NCBI GenBank assembly: GCA_900548905.1
Contig: URMK01000009.1
Coordinates: forward strand, 72,660-136,659
Length of the DNA stretch: 64,000 nt
DNA from: an uncultured Lachnospiraceae bacterium
Lineage (GTDB): Bacteria > Bacillota > Clostridia > Lachnospirales > Lachnospiraceae
Reading direction: 5' to 3'
The notes under the pieces were generated by a model that did not search any database, had not been told where the DNA came from, and saw only the letters and a list, made by a program, of their open reading frames with translations. The first letter of the stretch is position 1. Every line of letters begins with the position of its first letter. Positions 52,767 to 62,050 of the stretch are shown piece by piece. The translations under genes and the position numbers were made by a program.

Positions 52767-54053
52767 TCAAACACGCTCCGTGGACGACGGAGTGTTTGGT
52801 CTGCTTTCCCCTTCCTGCTTCAGATAATAATCATAGTATTCCAGAATAATCCCGTTCATTGTCTCAATACATTCTCTGGCATCACGCTTTCCGGTTCCCA
52901 GCAGCCATGCAAGAGGAGGGGAAAAAAGAGGTAAGTCAGTAAAATTCATATGCTCTGCATCGTCAAAATGAATTTCCCTCCCATCCCGCGCTTCTGATAA
53001 TATGGCATGGTTCACATACTGATCTCCATACTTCAATCCTTCCTCATAATGTCCCGTTGTATCGATGCAGAGCAGGGGAACCGGATACGGTTCCTCATTC
53101 ATCCGGTATTTTCCGTTTGAAAAGTCCAGTTCTTCCCCCAGCATGGTCCCGTCCAGATCAATTACAGCTTTTACTTCAGGCCGTTCCCGTCCTACGGTAA
53201 CTGCCGCAGCACCTCCAAGGGAATGCCCAATCAGTCCTGTTTTTTCCGTATCTATCAGACTGAAGGGCGTCCCTGACGATTCCCCGCGGCAGTTTTCCCC
53301 TATCCGATCCAGCACAAAATGCAAATCCGCCACCCGAAGTGCGATCCAGGGTCTGTTGACAGAAAATATCTCCTCTTCCGGAACGCCTTCCTCATTTATA
53401 CGGAATACATTTCTTACAAAATCTTTATCTGCAGTTATCAGCCGACCATCCTCCAACCGGGAAAATAGGGCGTGGTAAGGATGCTCCACACTGCATACCA
53501 CATATCCGTTGCTGGCCAGCTCCGTATATGTGGAATAATTGCTCATCCCATAGCCAAAGGCGCCATGGGAAAACACCACCAAAGGAAAAGTCTCTTCCTT
53601 CTCCGTTACCGGATACCAGAACTGCACCGCCACCTGCCTTGCTGTCCCGTCGTTACGGAAGCTTTCCGCCCGGGATTCATCCGTCCATGTATAGCTTGCC
53701 GTCTCATAGGCATAGCTGCCCGTTATCGGAATCGGTTTCATGGGAGGGAACAAAAAGATTGGAAGCAGGCTGAGCGACAGCACAAGCAAACGTATCACGG
53801 CCCTGCCTGCTCCTGTCTTACGCCTTCTTTTTTTGGCTGCATCCAGCCATGCTCCTGCCATATTCCATAAAAGATACGCTGCCGGAAGCAGCCACGTATT
53901 CTTCCATTCCCATCCACCGACAGACGAGAAAAAGAGGAACCCCAGTAATTCTCCAAAACAAAAGCCGAATACGACACGGGGATTTCTCCCTTTTTTGTAT
54001 AAAAATATCCCTTCTTTCCCTGCTTCCATGAGAAAAAAGCACCAAGAAACCAA
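52767..54053 (-). CDS. PAF-acetylhydrolase-like alpha/beta hydrolase, start uncertain
   Basis: 428 residues if started at TTG 54053. N-terminal membrane segments (about 25-115), then an alpha/beta-hydrolase with nucleophile Ser in GLIGHSLGGAAAV and an oxyanion region FPLVVFSHGAFGYG; similar to platelet-activating-factor acetylhydrolases, acting on lipids or esters near the membrane. The best ribosome site (AGGGAGG) instead precedes an ATG at 54064 in another frame encoding MEVYWFLGAFF, which could join this frame by a one-base slip at the A6 run 54033-54038. So either a TTG start or a frameshifted start. Confidence 0.75.
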   Translation of the reverse strand: MVSWCFFLMEAGKEGIFLYKKGRNPRVVFGFCFGELLGFLFFSSVGGWEWKNTWLLPAAYLLWNMAGAWLDAAKKRRRKTGAGRAVIRLLVLSLSLLPIFLFPPMKPIPITGSYAYETASYTWTDESRAESFRNDGTARQVAVQFWYPVTEKEETFPLVVFSHGAFGYGMSNYSTYTELASNGYVVCSVEHPYHALFSRLEDGRLITADKDFVRNVFRINEEGVPEEEIFSVNRPWIALRVADLHFVLDRIGENCRGESSGTPFSLIDTEKTGLIGHSLGGAAAVTVGRERPEVKAVIDLDGTMLGEELDFSNGKYRMNEEPYPVPLLCIDTTGHYEEGLKYGDQYVNHAILSEARDGREIHFDDAEHMNFTDLPLFSPPLAWLLGTGKRDARECIETMNGIILEYYDYYLKQEGESRPNTPSSTERV

Positions 54054-54202
54054 TAAACCTCCATAGCCGCCTCCCTGTTATTTTTATTCTGCAAGTATAG
54101 GGCAGAAACGCTATCTTCTCAACAGCTTACAGCCCGGGATGCAGAAAAGGGAGGTGAAATACACAAGGTTCTCGTTTTTGAATCTGTTAAGGTGCGGAAC
54201 CG

Positions 54203-55006
54203 TTATCTTTTTTTCAGAATATCCAACGTATGGTGGCTTGCTCCTATCAGATCCTTCCGTTCACAGGTGGCAAAATGATAGCGCATATATATGGCAAAAA
54301 TTTTTTCATCCATGCTGTCGATGACCGGACGCATATAGCCTGTGGCACCGTCCGTAGCTACCAGCTTAATTCTCTCTGCATCTACATTTTCATCCAGCCT
54401 TTCGATATCCTCAGTGCGTACCAGCTTAAACAAATCTTCAGATTCACACAGTAAATGAAAATCCTCTGTCAGCTTTCTCTTTTCCAGGTATTCTTCCACC
54501 TTTCCAAGTCCGAACAGTTCTCCTATCATGGTAGGCTCGTTCATACAGTAAGCAGCAAATATATATCCCCCTTTTTTAGTTACCCGAAATGCCTCCTTAA
54601 GCGCCTTTACCTGCTCTTCCTCCGAGTACAGGTGATACATGGGCCCAAGTATCAGGGTTCCGTCAAAAGTTCCTTCCCCAAAACGGGAAAGATCCTGTGC
54701 ATCTCCCTGATACGTATGGATATTAGTACCATTCTTTATCACTGCGAGGGATTTCATTTTGGTACGAAGAATTTCCAGATTATGCGCAAGCAGTTCCACA
54801 GCATCCACCCGGAAGCCTTCGGCTGCTAAAGCCAGAGAATATATGCCCGTACCGGCTCCTGTTTCCAGAATTCGCATTCCTTTTTCCAGATAACGGTGGA
54901 TGTATTCCATAGTTGTCAAATATTCCACCCTTCCATGGTTTGATGCCGACAGCCTGTCATCTTCGCGGTAGTTACGATAGTACTCGCTAAGATATTTATT
55001 TTTCAT
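54203..55006 (-). CDS. class I SAM-dependent methyltransferase
   Basis: 267 residues; start at 55006 with AAAGGAG upstream. Motif I MRILETGAGTGIYSLALA binds S-adenosylmethionine, followed by an acidic motif II region (FRVDAVELL) and motif IV GTLILGPMYHL. Resembles UbiE/small-molecule methyltransferases; substrate unknown. Monocistronic. Confidence 0.87.
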   Translation of the reverse strand: MKNKYLSEYYRNYREDDRLSASNHGRVEYLTTMEYIHRYLEKGMRILETGAGTGIYSLALAAEGFRVDAVELLAHNLEILRTKMKSLAVIKNGTNIHTYQGDAQDLSRFGEGTFDGTLILGPMYHLYSEEEQVKALKEAFRVTKKGGYIFAAYCMNEPTMIGELFGLGKVEEYLEKRKLTEDFHLLCESEDLFKLVRTEDIERLDENVDAERIKLVATDGATGYMRPVIDSMDEKIFAIYMRYHFATCERKDLIGASHHTLDILKKR

Positions 55007-55231
55007 AGAGTTCTCCTTTTTTGTGAAGGTGTGTTTTTCCATCCGCTTTTTGTATATTGTATACGATATTAGATGCTAAAATATAACGTTAATAAGATAG
55101 ACATTATCTTTCTTTTATGATAACATAAAAGACGGAAATGGTTTATATTTTTACAATTCGGCAATGCACATTAAATATGAAGAAACTTTTGGTATTATTT
55201 GAAAATAAACTTATTACAGGAGGAAGAGTTT

Positions 55232-55459
55232 ATGACAGTAGATGAAAAACTGGATTTTCTTATTGTTAAATTTTCTGATATGGAACAAGATATCAAAGGC
55301 ATTCATCAGGACATTAATGGCATGAAGAAAGATATTGTTGATATGAAGGCAGATATAAAAATGCTGTATCGCAGCGACAGGTTAATCCTTGATGAAGTCG
55401 AACGTGTACATAACATACTGGAAAAACACATTAGTGATACAAATAAACATTCCGCATAG
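55232..55459 (+). CDS. small coiled-coil protein
   Basis: 75 residues, nearly all predicted helix with a heptad-like pattern (DIKGIHQDINGMKKDIVDMK). The ATG at 55232 has AGGAGG eight bases upstream. AT-richer than its neighbours, on the opposite strand to them, and followed by a hairpin terminator. Similar small coiled-coil proteins occur near mobile genes, but no partner is visible. Function unknown. Confidence 0.7.
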   Translation: MTVDEKLDFLIVKFSDMEQDIKGIHQDINGMKKDIVDMKADIKMLYRSDRLILDEVERVHNILEKHISDTNKHSA

Positions 55460-55486
55460 TACACATGCAAACTGCTAAAAGTGATT

Positions 55487-55520
55487 GCAGGCTTTTCTCT
55501 CATGAAAAGCCTGCATTTAC
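55487..55520 (+). terminator. terminator of the small coiled-coil gene
   Basis: Stem GCAGGCTTTT/AAAAGCCTGC with an eight-base loop followed by ATTTACTTT. The T-run is interrupted, so strength is moderate. Confidence 0.6.
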
Positions 55521-55657
55521 TTTAAAAAATCTTAATCCTCTCAAACCTCTCCCCATGCAGCATATAAAGGCAACACTGCCTCACAGCACAGGATTAATGG
55601 CCGGGACACAGTACGGTCCGGCTGTCTTTAATGGAAACCGGCATTTTCCCGCCGTCC

Positions 55658-56401
55658 TCACTGCGTCAGGAATATCTCTGTTTCAATAATTGACTCTCCC
55701 TGTTCCCCGATTCGCTCCACACATATGTGTTCCACATTTGTTTGAAAATGCAGTTCTTTATCCTTCACCAGCTCCCAGGCCCGTTCCAATTCTTCGGCAG
55801 AGGACAACTTTCCAACGGTCATATGGGGAATGTAAGGAATATCCTTCTTAAATTCTGCCATAAATCCCTGATAAAGAATATCATGTAATTGTCGTATTTC
55901 TTCCTCTGCATCCTGTATCTGCACGAAAAGATAATGTTCTCCATTTTCCTGGTATTTACAGACTCCATGAAGGCAAAGGCGAAAGGAAGAAACGCCCGTA
56001 AGCTGCTGTTTCGCAAACGTCTCTATCTCCTCTTTTTTGTAACTGCTTTTAAAAGGGAAAACCAGGGTTATATGCGGCTTTATCAGGGAAGCCAGAGGAT
56101 CGAAACGGCTTCTGATTGTGTCAATTGTTTCTTTTTGTATAAGATCCGGAAAAATCAGGATGCTTCTTTCCACCGTTTGGGTTCTCGACGAACAATTTTG
56201 CAGCTTGTCCTCATCCCTGTCTTTATCCCGATCCCTTTCAGGGGCATTCCGGTTTTGATTTTTGCCGTATATATTCTTTATCAGGCTCCCCGGATTGAAT
56301 CCCATTCCCAATTTTGGCAGAAAATTTGCCATCCCGATTTCTTCTGTAGGAAAACGGCAGCTTTTCTCTGCTTCCAGCCACAATTTCTCTTGATATGCCA
56401 T
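55658..56401 (-). CDS. 2H phosphoesterase (2'-5' RNA ligase family) with N-terminal extension
   Basis: 247 residues. The C-terminal domain (from about residue 75) has the two His-x-Thr motifs of the family, KPHITLVF and IPHMTVGK, which form the active site for 2',3'-cyclic phosphodiester chemistry. The first 75 residues are not part of that domain and contain a charged Asp/Arg-rich stretch (PERDRDKDRDEDK). Start at 56401 has AAGAAGG upstream. Substrate unknown. Confidence 0.82.
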   Translation of the reverse strand: MAYQEKLWLEAEKSCRFPTEEIGMANFLPKLGMGFNPGSLIKNIYGKNQNRNAPERDRDKDRDEDKLQNCSSRTQTVERSILIFPDLIQKETIDTIRSRFDPLASLIKPHITLVFPFKSSYKKEEIETFAKQQLTGVSSFRLCLHGVCKYQENGEHYLFVQIQDAEEEIRQLHDILYQGFMAEFKKDIPYIPHMTVGKLSSAEELERAWELVKDKELHFQTNVEHICVERIGEQGESIIETEIFLTQ

Positions 56402-56458
56402 ATCTTTCATCCTTCTTTTCCCGGTTGTTGTTCGGTTTCACGATATATATTCATCGCT

Positions 56459-56480
56459 AAAGCAGAAAAAGTCCTGCTTT
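56459..56480 (-). terminator. weak terminator after purB
   Basis: Stem AAAGCAG/CTGCTTT with an eight-base loop, 38 bases after the purB stop. No long T-run follows on the minus strand. Confidence 0.35.
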
Positions 56481-56518
56481 CACAGAACTTTTTCCATCCT
56501 GCCATAAAACGCAGGGAT

Positions 56519-57958
56519 TTATACATTGATTTCCGCTTTTACGCCAAGAAGTTGTTTGTTCTCTTCCATAACCGGGGCAATCACATCCTTCAGGAAGGAT
56601 TCCACCTGTGCCGGCGCACAGCCTACGTAACGGGAAGGATCCATGGTCTCCGCCAGTTCCTCGGGAGTCGTCATAAAGACGGGTTCCCGGGCGATAAGCT
56701 CCAGAAGGTTATTATCCAGGCCTTCCACTTTAACACGTTTCCCCGCCTCCATGGAAAGCTCACGGATCCTTTCATGCAGTTCCTGGCGGTCCCCGCCTTT
56801 TTTCACCGCATCCATCATAATATTTTCCGTAGCCATAAACGGCAGTTCACTCATAAGGCGCTTCTCAATTACCTTAGGATATACCACAAGCCCATCCACC
56901 ACATTCAGGCACAGATCCAGAATGCCGTCCACCGCCAGAAATCCTTCCGGAACGCTCAGGCGCTTGTTGGCGGAATCGTCCAGTGTTCTTTCGAACCACT
57001 GGGTTGCGGAGGTGATGGCGGGATTGAGCGCATCCGCGATCACATAGCGGGAAAGGGATGCTATCCGTTCACTCCGCATGGGATTCCTCTTGTAAGCCAT
57101 GGCTGATGAACCGATCTGGCTCTTCTCAAAGGGTTCTTCCACTTCCTTTAAATGCTGCAGGAGGCGGATATCATTGGACATTTTGGTAGCACTGGCGGCA
57201 ATTCCGGCCAGCACATTCAGGACCCTGGTATCCACCTTACGGGAATAGGTCTGCCCGGATACCGGATAACAGGACTGAAATCCCATCTTTTCCGCTATGA
57301 TGGGATCGAGTGCATTAACCTTTTCCATATTGCCGTCAAACAGCTCCAGGAAGGAAGCCTGGGTTCCTGTTGTCCCCTTGGATCCAAGAAGCTTCATGGT
57401 GGAGAGCACATAATCCAGATCCTCCAGATCCAGATAAAACTCCTGCATCCATAAGGTTGCCCTCTTTCCCACCGTAGTAGGCTGTGCAGGCTGGAAATGG
57501 GTAAAGGCCAGCGTAGGCAGGTCTTTGTATTTAGCGGCAAAAGAAGAGAGCTCATATAAAACGTTTACCAGCTTCTTCTTTACCAGCTTCAGGGCTTCGG
57601 TCATTACGATGATATCCGTATTGTCCCCCACATAGCAGGAGGTGGCACCCAGGTGGATGATACCCTTTGCTTTGGGGCACTGCACGCCATATGCATAAAC
57701 ATGGCTCATAACGTCGTGACGTACCTCTTTTTCTCTTGCTTTGGCCACTTCATAATTAATATCTTCGGAATGGGCCTTTAATTCCTCAATCTGCTCTTCC
57801 GTAATGGGCAGGCCCAGTTCTTTCTCCGCTTCCGCCAGGGCTATCCACAGCTTTCTCCATGTACAAAACTTCATGTCCGGAGAAAATATATACTGCATTT
57901 CCTTACTGGCATATCTTTCTGAAAGCGGGCTCACATATCTGTCCGTATTGTTACTCAT
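56519..57958 (-). CDS. purB: adenylosuccinate lyase
   Basis: 479 residues. Cleaves adenylosuccinate to AMP and SAICAR to AICAR, each with release of fumarate. The family signature SSAMAYKRNPMRSERI (flexible catalytic loop) is present near residue 290, and THFQPAQPTTVGKR near 155. It is longer than Bacillus PurB (about 430), matching the larger clostridial/eukaryote-like subgroup. Follows purF by 95 bases on the same strand. Confidence 0.97.
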   Translation of the reverse strand: MSNNTDRYVSPLSERYASKEMQYIFSPDMKFCTWRKLWIALAEAEKELGLPITEEQIEELKAHSEDINYEVAKAREKEVRHDVMSHVYAYGVQCPKAKGIIHLGATSCYVGDNTDIIVMTEALKLVKKKLVNVLYELSSFAAKYKDLPTLAFTHFQPAQPTTVGKRATLWMQEFYLDLEDLDYVLSTMKLLGSKGTTGTQASFLELFDGNMEKVNALDPIIAEKMGFQSCYPVSGQTYSRKVDTRVLNVLAGIAASATKMSNDIRLLQHLKEVEEPFEKSQIGSSAMAYKRNPMRSERIASLSRYVIADALNPAITSATQWFERTLDDSANKRLSVPEGFLAVDGILDLCLNVVDGLVVYPKVIEKRLMSELPFMATENIMMDAVKKGGDRQELHERIRELSMEAGKRVKVEGLDNNLLELIAREPVFMTTPEELAETMDPSRYVGCAPAQVESFLKDVIAPVMEENKQLLGVKAEINV

Positions 57959-58053
57959 AATCCGGCAACTCCTTTTATTCGGTTGTTATTTGGTAGCATT
58001 TTCAACAGTGAATGGATATTTACAGGTAACTGCGATGGAACCGGACAGTTACG

Positions 58054-59505
58054 TTATTTATCAAATTCTCCGCGGATATCTTCCTCAGGCGGTGCAATAG
58101 GGTAGGTTCCCGTAAAACAGCCTTTGCAGATACCCAGCCGGTTTACCATTTCATCCAGACGCTCCATGCGCAGATATCCCAGAGAATCCGCACCGATAAT
58201 TCTACAGATATCTTCTACACTGCGGTTATAAGCGATCAGCTGCTCTCTGGCCGGCACATCCGTTCCGAAGTAGCAGGGCCATAAAAAGGGAGGGGAGCTG
58301 ACACGCATATGCACTTCCTTCGCTCCGGCTTCCCGGAGCATATGCACGATCCTGTCCGAAGTGGTGCCGCGCACGATGGAATCATCAATCATTATGACCC
58401 TTTTCCCATTCACCACTTCCTTCAGGACATTTAATTTTACCTGGACGCTGCTTTCCCGGCTCTTCTGCTTCGGTTTGATAAAAGTCCGGCCGATATAAGC
58501 ATTTTTTACAAAGGCCGTGCCATAAGGAATACCTGACTGCGACGCATATCCAAGCGCCGCGCAGTTCCCGGATTCCGGCACACCCACCACAATATCCGCT
58601 TCCGCCGGGGAATCCATTGCCAGGAATTTTCCCGCCAGAACTCTGGAATGGTATACGCTTACACCGTCAATGTAACTGTCGGGACGCGCAAAATAAATAT
58701 ACTCAAAGATACACCGTGCGTGCTCGTTGCAGGGAATACACATGCCCATATCCGAGATAATCCCTTTTTCCGGAGTAATCGTCACGATCTCGCCGGGCAG
58801 CACATCCCTTATAAAGGAGGCCCCCAGCGTATCCAGGGCACAGCTTTCCGAAGCCAGTACATAGGCATTATCCCGTTTTCCGATACATAACGGACGGAAA
58901 CCGTAAGGATCCCTTGCACCGATAAGCTTACGGGGAGACATGATGACCAGGGAATAGGCCCCTTTAAGCTTTCCCATCGCCCGGCCCACCGCTTCCTCAA
59001 CCGATTTGGAATTCAGCCTTTCCCTTGCAATATGATATGCTATCACTTCGGAATCTATGGTCGTCTGGAAAATAGCGCCTGAATATTCCAGTTCTCTTCG
59101 AAGCTCAGGAGCATTGACAAGATTTCCGTTATGCGCCAGCGCCAGAGTGCCCTTTACGTAATTCAGAACAAGAGGCTGTGCATTTTCCCGCGTACTGCTG
59201 CCCGCTGTGGAATACCGTACATGGCCGACGCCGATGTCCCCTCCCAGCCGTTCCAGATTATCCGGATTAAACGCCTCATTCACCAGCCCCATATCCTTAA
59301 CGCTTAGAACTTTCCCCTTCGGACCTGAAGTATCGCTTACCGCAATACCGCAGCTTTCCTGCCCTCTGTGCTGCAGGGCAAGCAGCCCATAGTAAATACT
59401 GCCCGCCACATCGCCGCCGTCAAAATCATACATCCCGAAAACACCGCATTCTTCTCCGGGCCTGTCCGTCACCGCTGCCTGCTCATAGATGCCTCTTTCC
59501 GTCAT
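58054..59505 (-). CDS. purF: amidophosphoribosyltransferase
   Basis: First step of purine synthesis: PRPP plus glutamine gives phosphoribosylamine. It has 483 residues. A propeptide of 19 residues precedes the nucleophile Cys20 (GEECGVFG), as in the Bacillus-type autoprocessed enzyme. The PRPP loop is VIMIDDSIVRGTTSD. Cysteines in HARCIFEY, WPCYFGTD and CKGCF fit the four ligands of the Fe-S form, so oxygen sensitivity is expected. ATG preceded by GAGGAGG. Confidence 0.97.
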   Translation of the reverse strand: MTERGIYEQAAVTDRPGEECGVFGMYDFDGGDVAGSIYYGLLALQHRGQESCGIAVSDTSGPKGKVLSVKDMGLVNEAFNPDNLERLGGDIGVGHVRYSTAGSSTRENAQPLVLNYVKGTLALAHNGNLVNAPELRRELEYSGAIFQTTIDSEVIAYHIARERLNSKSVEEAVGRAMGKLKGAYSLVIMSPRKLIGARDPYGFRPLCIGKRDNAYVLASESCALDTLGASFIRDVLPGEIVTITPEKGIISDMGMCIPCNEHARCIFEYIYFARPDSYIDGVSVYHSRVLAGKFLAMDSPAEADIVVGVPESGNCAALGYASQSGIPYGTAFVKNAYIGRTFIKPKQKSRESSVQVKLNVLKEVVNGKRVIMIDDSIVRGTTSDRIVHMLREAGAKEVHMRVSSPPFLWPCYFGTDVPAREQLIAYNRSVEDICRIIGADSLGYLRMERLDEMVNRLGICKGCFTGTYPIAPPEEDIRGEFDK

Positions 59506-59558
59506 ATGCCTCCTCGTTTCTGTGCTGTGTACGAGTTACTGTCCCTTTTATTTTAAGA

Positions 59559-59581
59559 AAGCCGCGGATATACCGCGGCTT
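59559..59581 (-). other. hairpin between purC and purF
   Basis: Perfect 9-bp stem AAGCCGCGG/CCGCGGCTT with a five-base loop; TTTCTT follows on the minus strand. A weak terminator or processing stem. Confidence 0.45.
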
Positions 59582-59618
59582 ACCTATTCCTTTTCCTTCA
59601 GGCGCCCCGTCGGCAGTT

Positions 59619-60323
59619 TTATAATCCCAGACGTTTGAAAACTTCGTTGTAGGCTTCTTCCACATTGCCAAGATCACGGCGGAAACGATCCTTATCCAGT
59701 TTTTCATTGGTATTTACATCCCACAGACGGCAGGTATCCGGGCTGATTTCATCTGCCAGGATAATCTGTCCGTGGTAACGGCCAAACTCTATCTTAAAGT
59801 CAATCAGCTTGATGTCCGCCTGGAGGAAATACTCCTTCAGAACATCATTAACCTTAAACGCATAATCCTGGATGGTTTTGATTTCCTCCCAGGTCGCCAG
59901 CTTCAGGGCAACTGCAAAGTAATCATTGATCAGAGGATCGCCCAGATCGTCATTCTTGTAGCTGAATTCCACGGTAGGCTGTTCAAAGGGAGTTCCCTCC
60001 GGCACACCGAGTCTCTTGGAGAAGCTTCCTGCAGCAACATTCCGGATAATTACCTCAAGAGGTACGATTTCCACTTTCTTTACGGCGGTTTCTCTGTCGC
60101 TCAATTCCTGGATATAATGAGTAGGAACCCCTTTTTCTTCCAGAATCTGGTGCACACGGTTGCTCATCTTATTGTTGATGACGCCTTTCCCTACAATGGT
60201 GCCCTTCTTCTCCCCGTTGAAAGCGGTGGCATCATCTTTATAATCCACAATTAACACATCGGGATCATCTGTTTTAAAAACTTTCTTTGCCTTTCCTTCG
60301 TAAAGCTGTTCCAGTTTCTCCAT
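59619..60323 (-). CDS. purC: SAICAR synthase (phosphoribosylaminoimidazole-succinocarboxamide synthase)
   Basis: 234 residues from the ATG at 60323, which has GGAGG five bases upstream; an ATG four codons earlier overlaps that site. Joins CAIR with aspartate using ATP. Signatures QLYEGKAKKVF at the N-terminus, the DDATAFNG loop and KIEFGRYHGQIILADEISPD are typical. First gene of the purC-purF-purB run, with its own promoter and leader hairpins. Confidence 0.97.
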   Translation of the reverse strand: MEKLEQLYEGKAKKVFKTDDPDVLIVDYKDDATAFNGEKKGTIVGKGVINNKMSNRVHQILEEKGVPTHYIQELSDRETAVKKVEIVPLEVIIRNVAAGSFSKRLGVPEGTPFEQPTVEFSYKNDDLGDPLINDYFAVALKLATWEEIKTIQDYAFKVNDVLKEYFLQADIKLIDFKIEFGRYHGQIILADEISPDTCRLWDVNTNEKLDKDRFRRDLGNVEEAYNEVFKRLGL

Positions 60324-60417
60324 TTTATCCTCCATCTGCGCTTATAAAAGCGCCGTAAATTTGAAAGATGGCCATAAAAGCCATCCTGCGTAATTTTCCA
60401 CGCCGCTTGCCCTCAAG

Positions 60418-60453
60418 AAAAACGCCCGCGGGAGTCAAACACCCGCCGCAGGC
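60418..60453 (-). terminator. terminator or attenuator in the purC leader
   Basis: Minus-strand stem GCC-GCGG-GGG against CCCGCGGGC, followed by TTTTTC. It lies about 30 bases downstream of the purC promoter and about 95 bases upstream of the start. The AGCGCCGC just before it can pair with the GCGGCG of its 5' arm, which would prevent the terminator from forming. It could also end the upstream ABC transcript. A GATGGC/GCCATC hairpin (60367-60385) follows. Confidence 0.6.
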
Positions 60454-60484
60454 AACTGGGAATTAAAGCGGCGCTGCTGTAACA

Positions 60485-60513
60485 AGTATAGCGCACCACT
60501 TTTCAGAAATCAA
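60485..60513 (-). promoter_or_regulatory. promoter of purC
   Basis: Minus strand TTGATT, 17-base spacer, TATACT. Confidence 0.7.
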
Positions 60514-60598
60514 GAATACATGTCCGGCGTTCCCCCATTTTCTACATAATGCCAAAAAAATCAGCCGGCGGCTCCCTGAAAAGGCACAACCCTACAAA

Positions 60599-61363
60599 TC
60601 ATACGTTCATAACACGGCCGATAAACTCACGAACCCGTGCATTGGGAGAGTTAAAAAGCTCCTCCGGTGTACCTTCCTGACAGATGACCCCCTGCTCCAT
60701 AAAGATAATCCGGTCTGACAGTTCCCGGGCAAACTGCATTTCATGGGTTACTATGATCATTGTCATATGTTCCCGGGCCAGCTGGCGGATCACTTTAAGC
60801 ACTTCCCCGGTAAGCTCCGGATCCAATGCGGAGGTGGGTTCATCAAAAAACAGGATCTTCGGCTGCAGGGCAAGCGCTCTGGCAATGGAAACCCGCTGCT
60901 GCTGCCCGCCGGAAAGCTGATAAGGATAAGCGTCCTTCTTTTCGGAAAGCCCCAGCTGCGCCAGTAGCTTCTCCGCCCGTTCCTCCGCTTCCTTCCTGGA
61001 TATTCTATCCACGGTCATAGGTGCATCAATAATGTTTTTTAACACCGTATAATGGGGAAACAGATTAAAATTCTGGAATACAAGCCCAAAATATTTGTGA
61101 ATCCGCTTTCGGTCAGCCCTGGAGGCATACACACATTTTCCGTTTTCCTCGTATGCCGCCCTCTCGCCCAGATAGGAAAGCTCTCCGCCGTCCATTTTTT
61201 CCAGCATGGTCGCACACCGCAGCAAGGTGGACTTCCCGGATCCTGAAGGACCGATAATAGAAACCACCTCCCCTTCTTTCACCGAAAGGGAAATATCCCT
61301 GATAACCTCCAGTTCCCCAAAGGTTTTTTTCATTTTTTTGATTTCCAGAAAATTCCCGTTCAT
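60599..61363 (-). CDS. polar amino-acid ABC transporter ATP-binding protein (GlnQ/TcyC-like)
   Basis: 254 residues. Walker A GPSGSGKST, Q-loop YFGLVFQNFNLFPH, signature LSGGQQQRVSIARAL and Walker B ILFFDEPTSALDPE, the pattern of amino-acid importer ATPases. A short insert (about 55-75) follows Walker A. Ten bases after the permease gene; last of the operon. Confidence 0.94.
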   Translation of the reverse strand: MNGNFLEIKKMKKTFGELEVIRDISLSVKEGEVVSIIGPSGSGKSTLLRCATMLEKMDGGELSYLGERAAYEENGKCVYASRADRKRIHKYFGLVFQNFNLFPHYTVLKNIIDAPMTVDRISRKEAEERAEKLLAQLGLSEKKDAYPYQLSGGQQQRVSIARALALQPKILFFDEPTSALDPELTGEVLKVIRQLAREHMTMIIVTHEMQFARELSDRIIFMEQGVICQEGTPEELFNSPNARVREFIGRVMNV

Positions 61364-61372
61364 TTCTCCACC

Positions 61373-62026
61373 TTACCCTCTGTAATAATTCAGCCGCTTC
61401 TCCACATGTTCCATGACCATGGCGACAATCAGGTTGAAAATGTAATAGAATACACCGGCCGCCATCAGAGGCATGACGGAGGCCTGTGCCGCTGCAATCT
61501 GTTTGGCAATGGTAAACATTTCCGTAACCGTCAGAACAAATGCCAGGGAGGTATCCTTTACCAGCGTAATCATTTCATTCGTCACCGACGGTAGCACCCG
61601 CTTGATCACCTGCGGGAGGATGATTTTCAGAAAGGTCTGCGCCCTGCTGTACCCCAGAATTTTAGCCGCCTCATACTGGCCCACCGGCATGGATTCTATA
61701 CCGGAGCGGTAAATTTCCGCAAAATAAGCGGCATAATTCAGAACAAAGGCCAGAATTACCGCCACCATCCGGTAGCCCTGGGATATTTTCATGCCGAATA
61801 CATAATAAGGAGCGAAGTAAACCACAATCAGCTGCAGCATAAGAGGCGTCCCCCTCATCACCGATATGTATACCTTTGTCAAAAAACGAATCACCCTGAC
61901 TTTGGACATCCTGCCAAAAGACAAAAGCAGGCCCAGAGGCAGAGAGAACAACAGGGTAAGCACAAAAATCTCCGTTGTAATCAGCATGCCCCCTGCGAGC
62001 TGCTGCAGCATCTTTCCCAATTCCAT
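61373..62026 (-). CDS. polar amino-acid ABC transporter permease
   Basis: 217 residues, about five membrane segments, with the family block RGTPLMLQLIVVYFA and an EAA loop (GQYEAAKILGYSRAQTF). Forms a homodimer or pairs with itself, as no second permease is present. Start preceded by AGGGAGG. Confidence 0.93.
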   Translation of the reverse strand: MELGKMLQQLAGGMLITTEIFVLTLLFSLPLGLLLSFGRMSKVRVIRFLTKVYISVMRGTPLMLQLIVVYFAPYYVFGMKISQGYRMVAVILAFVLNYAAYFAEIYRSGIESMPVGQYEAAKILGYSRAQTFLKIILPQVIKRVLPSVTNEMITLVKDTSLAFVLTVTEMFTIAKQIAAAQASVMPLMAAGVFYYIFNLIVAMVMEHVEKRLNYYRG

Positions 62027-62050
62027 GGTTTCCTCCCTTTTTTCCTGTTC

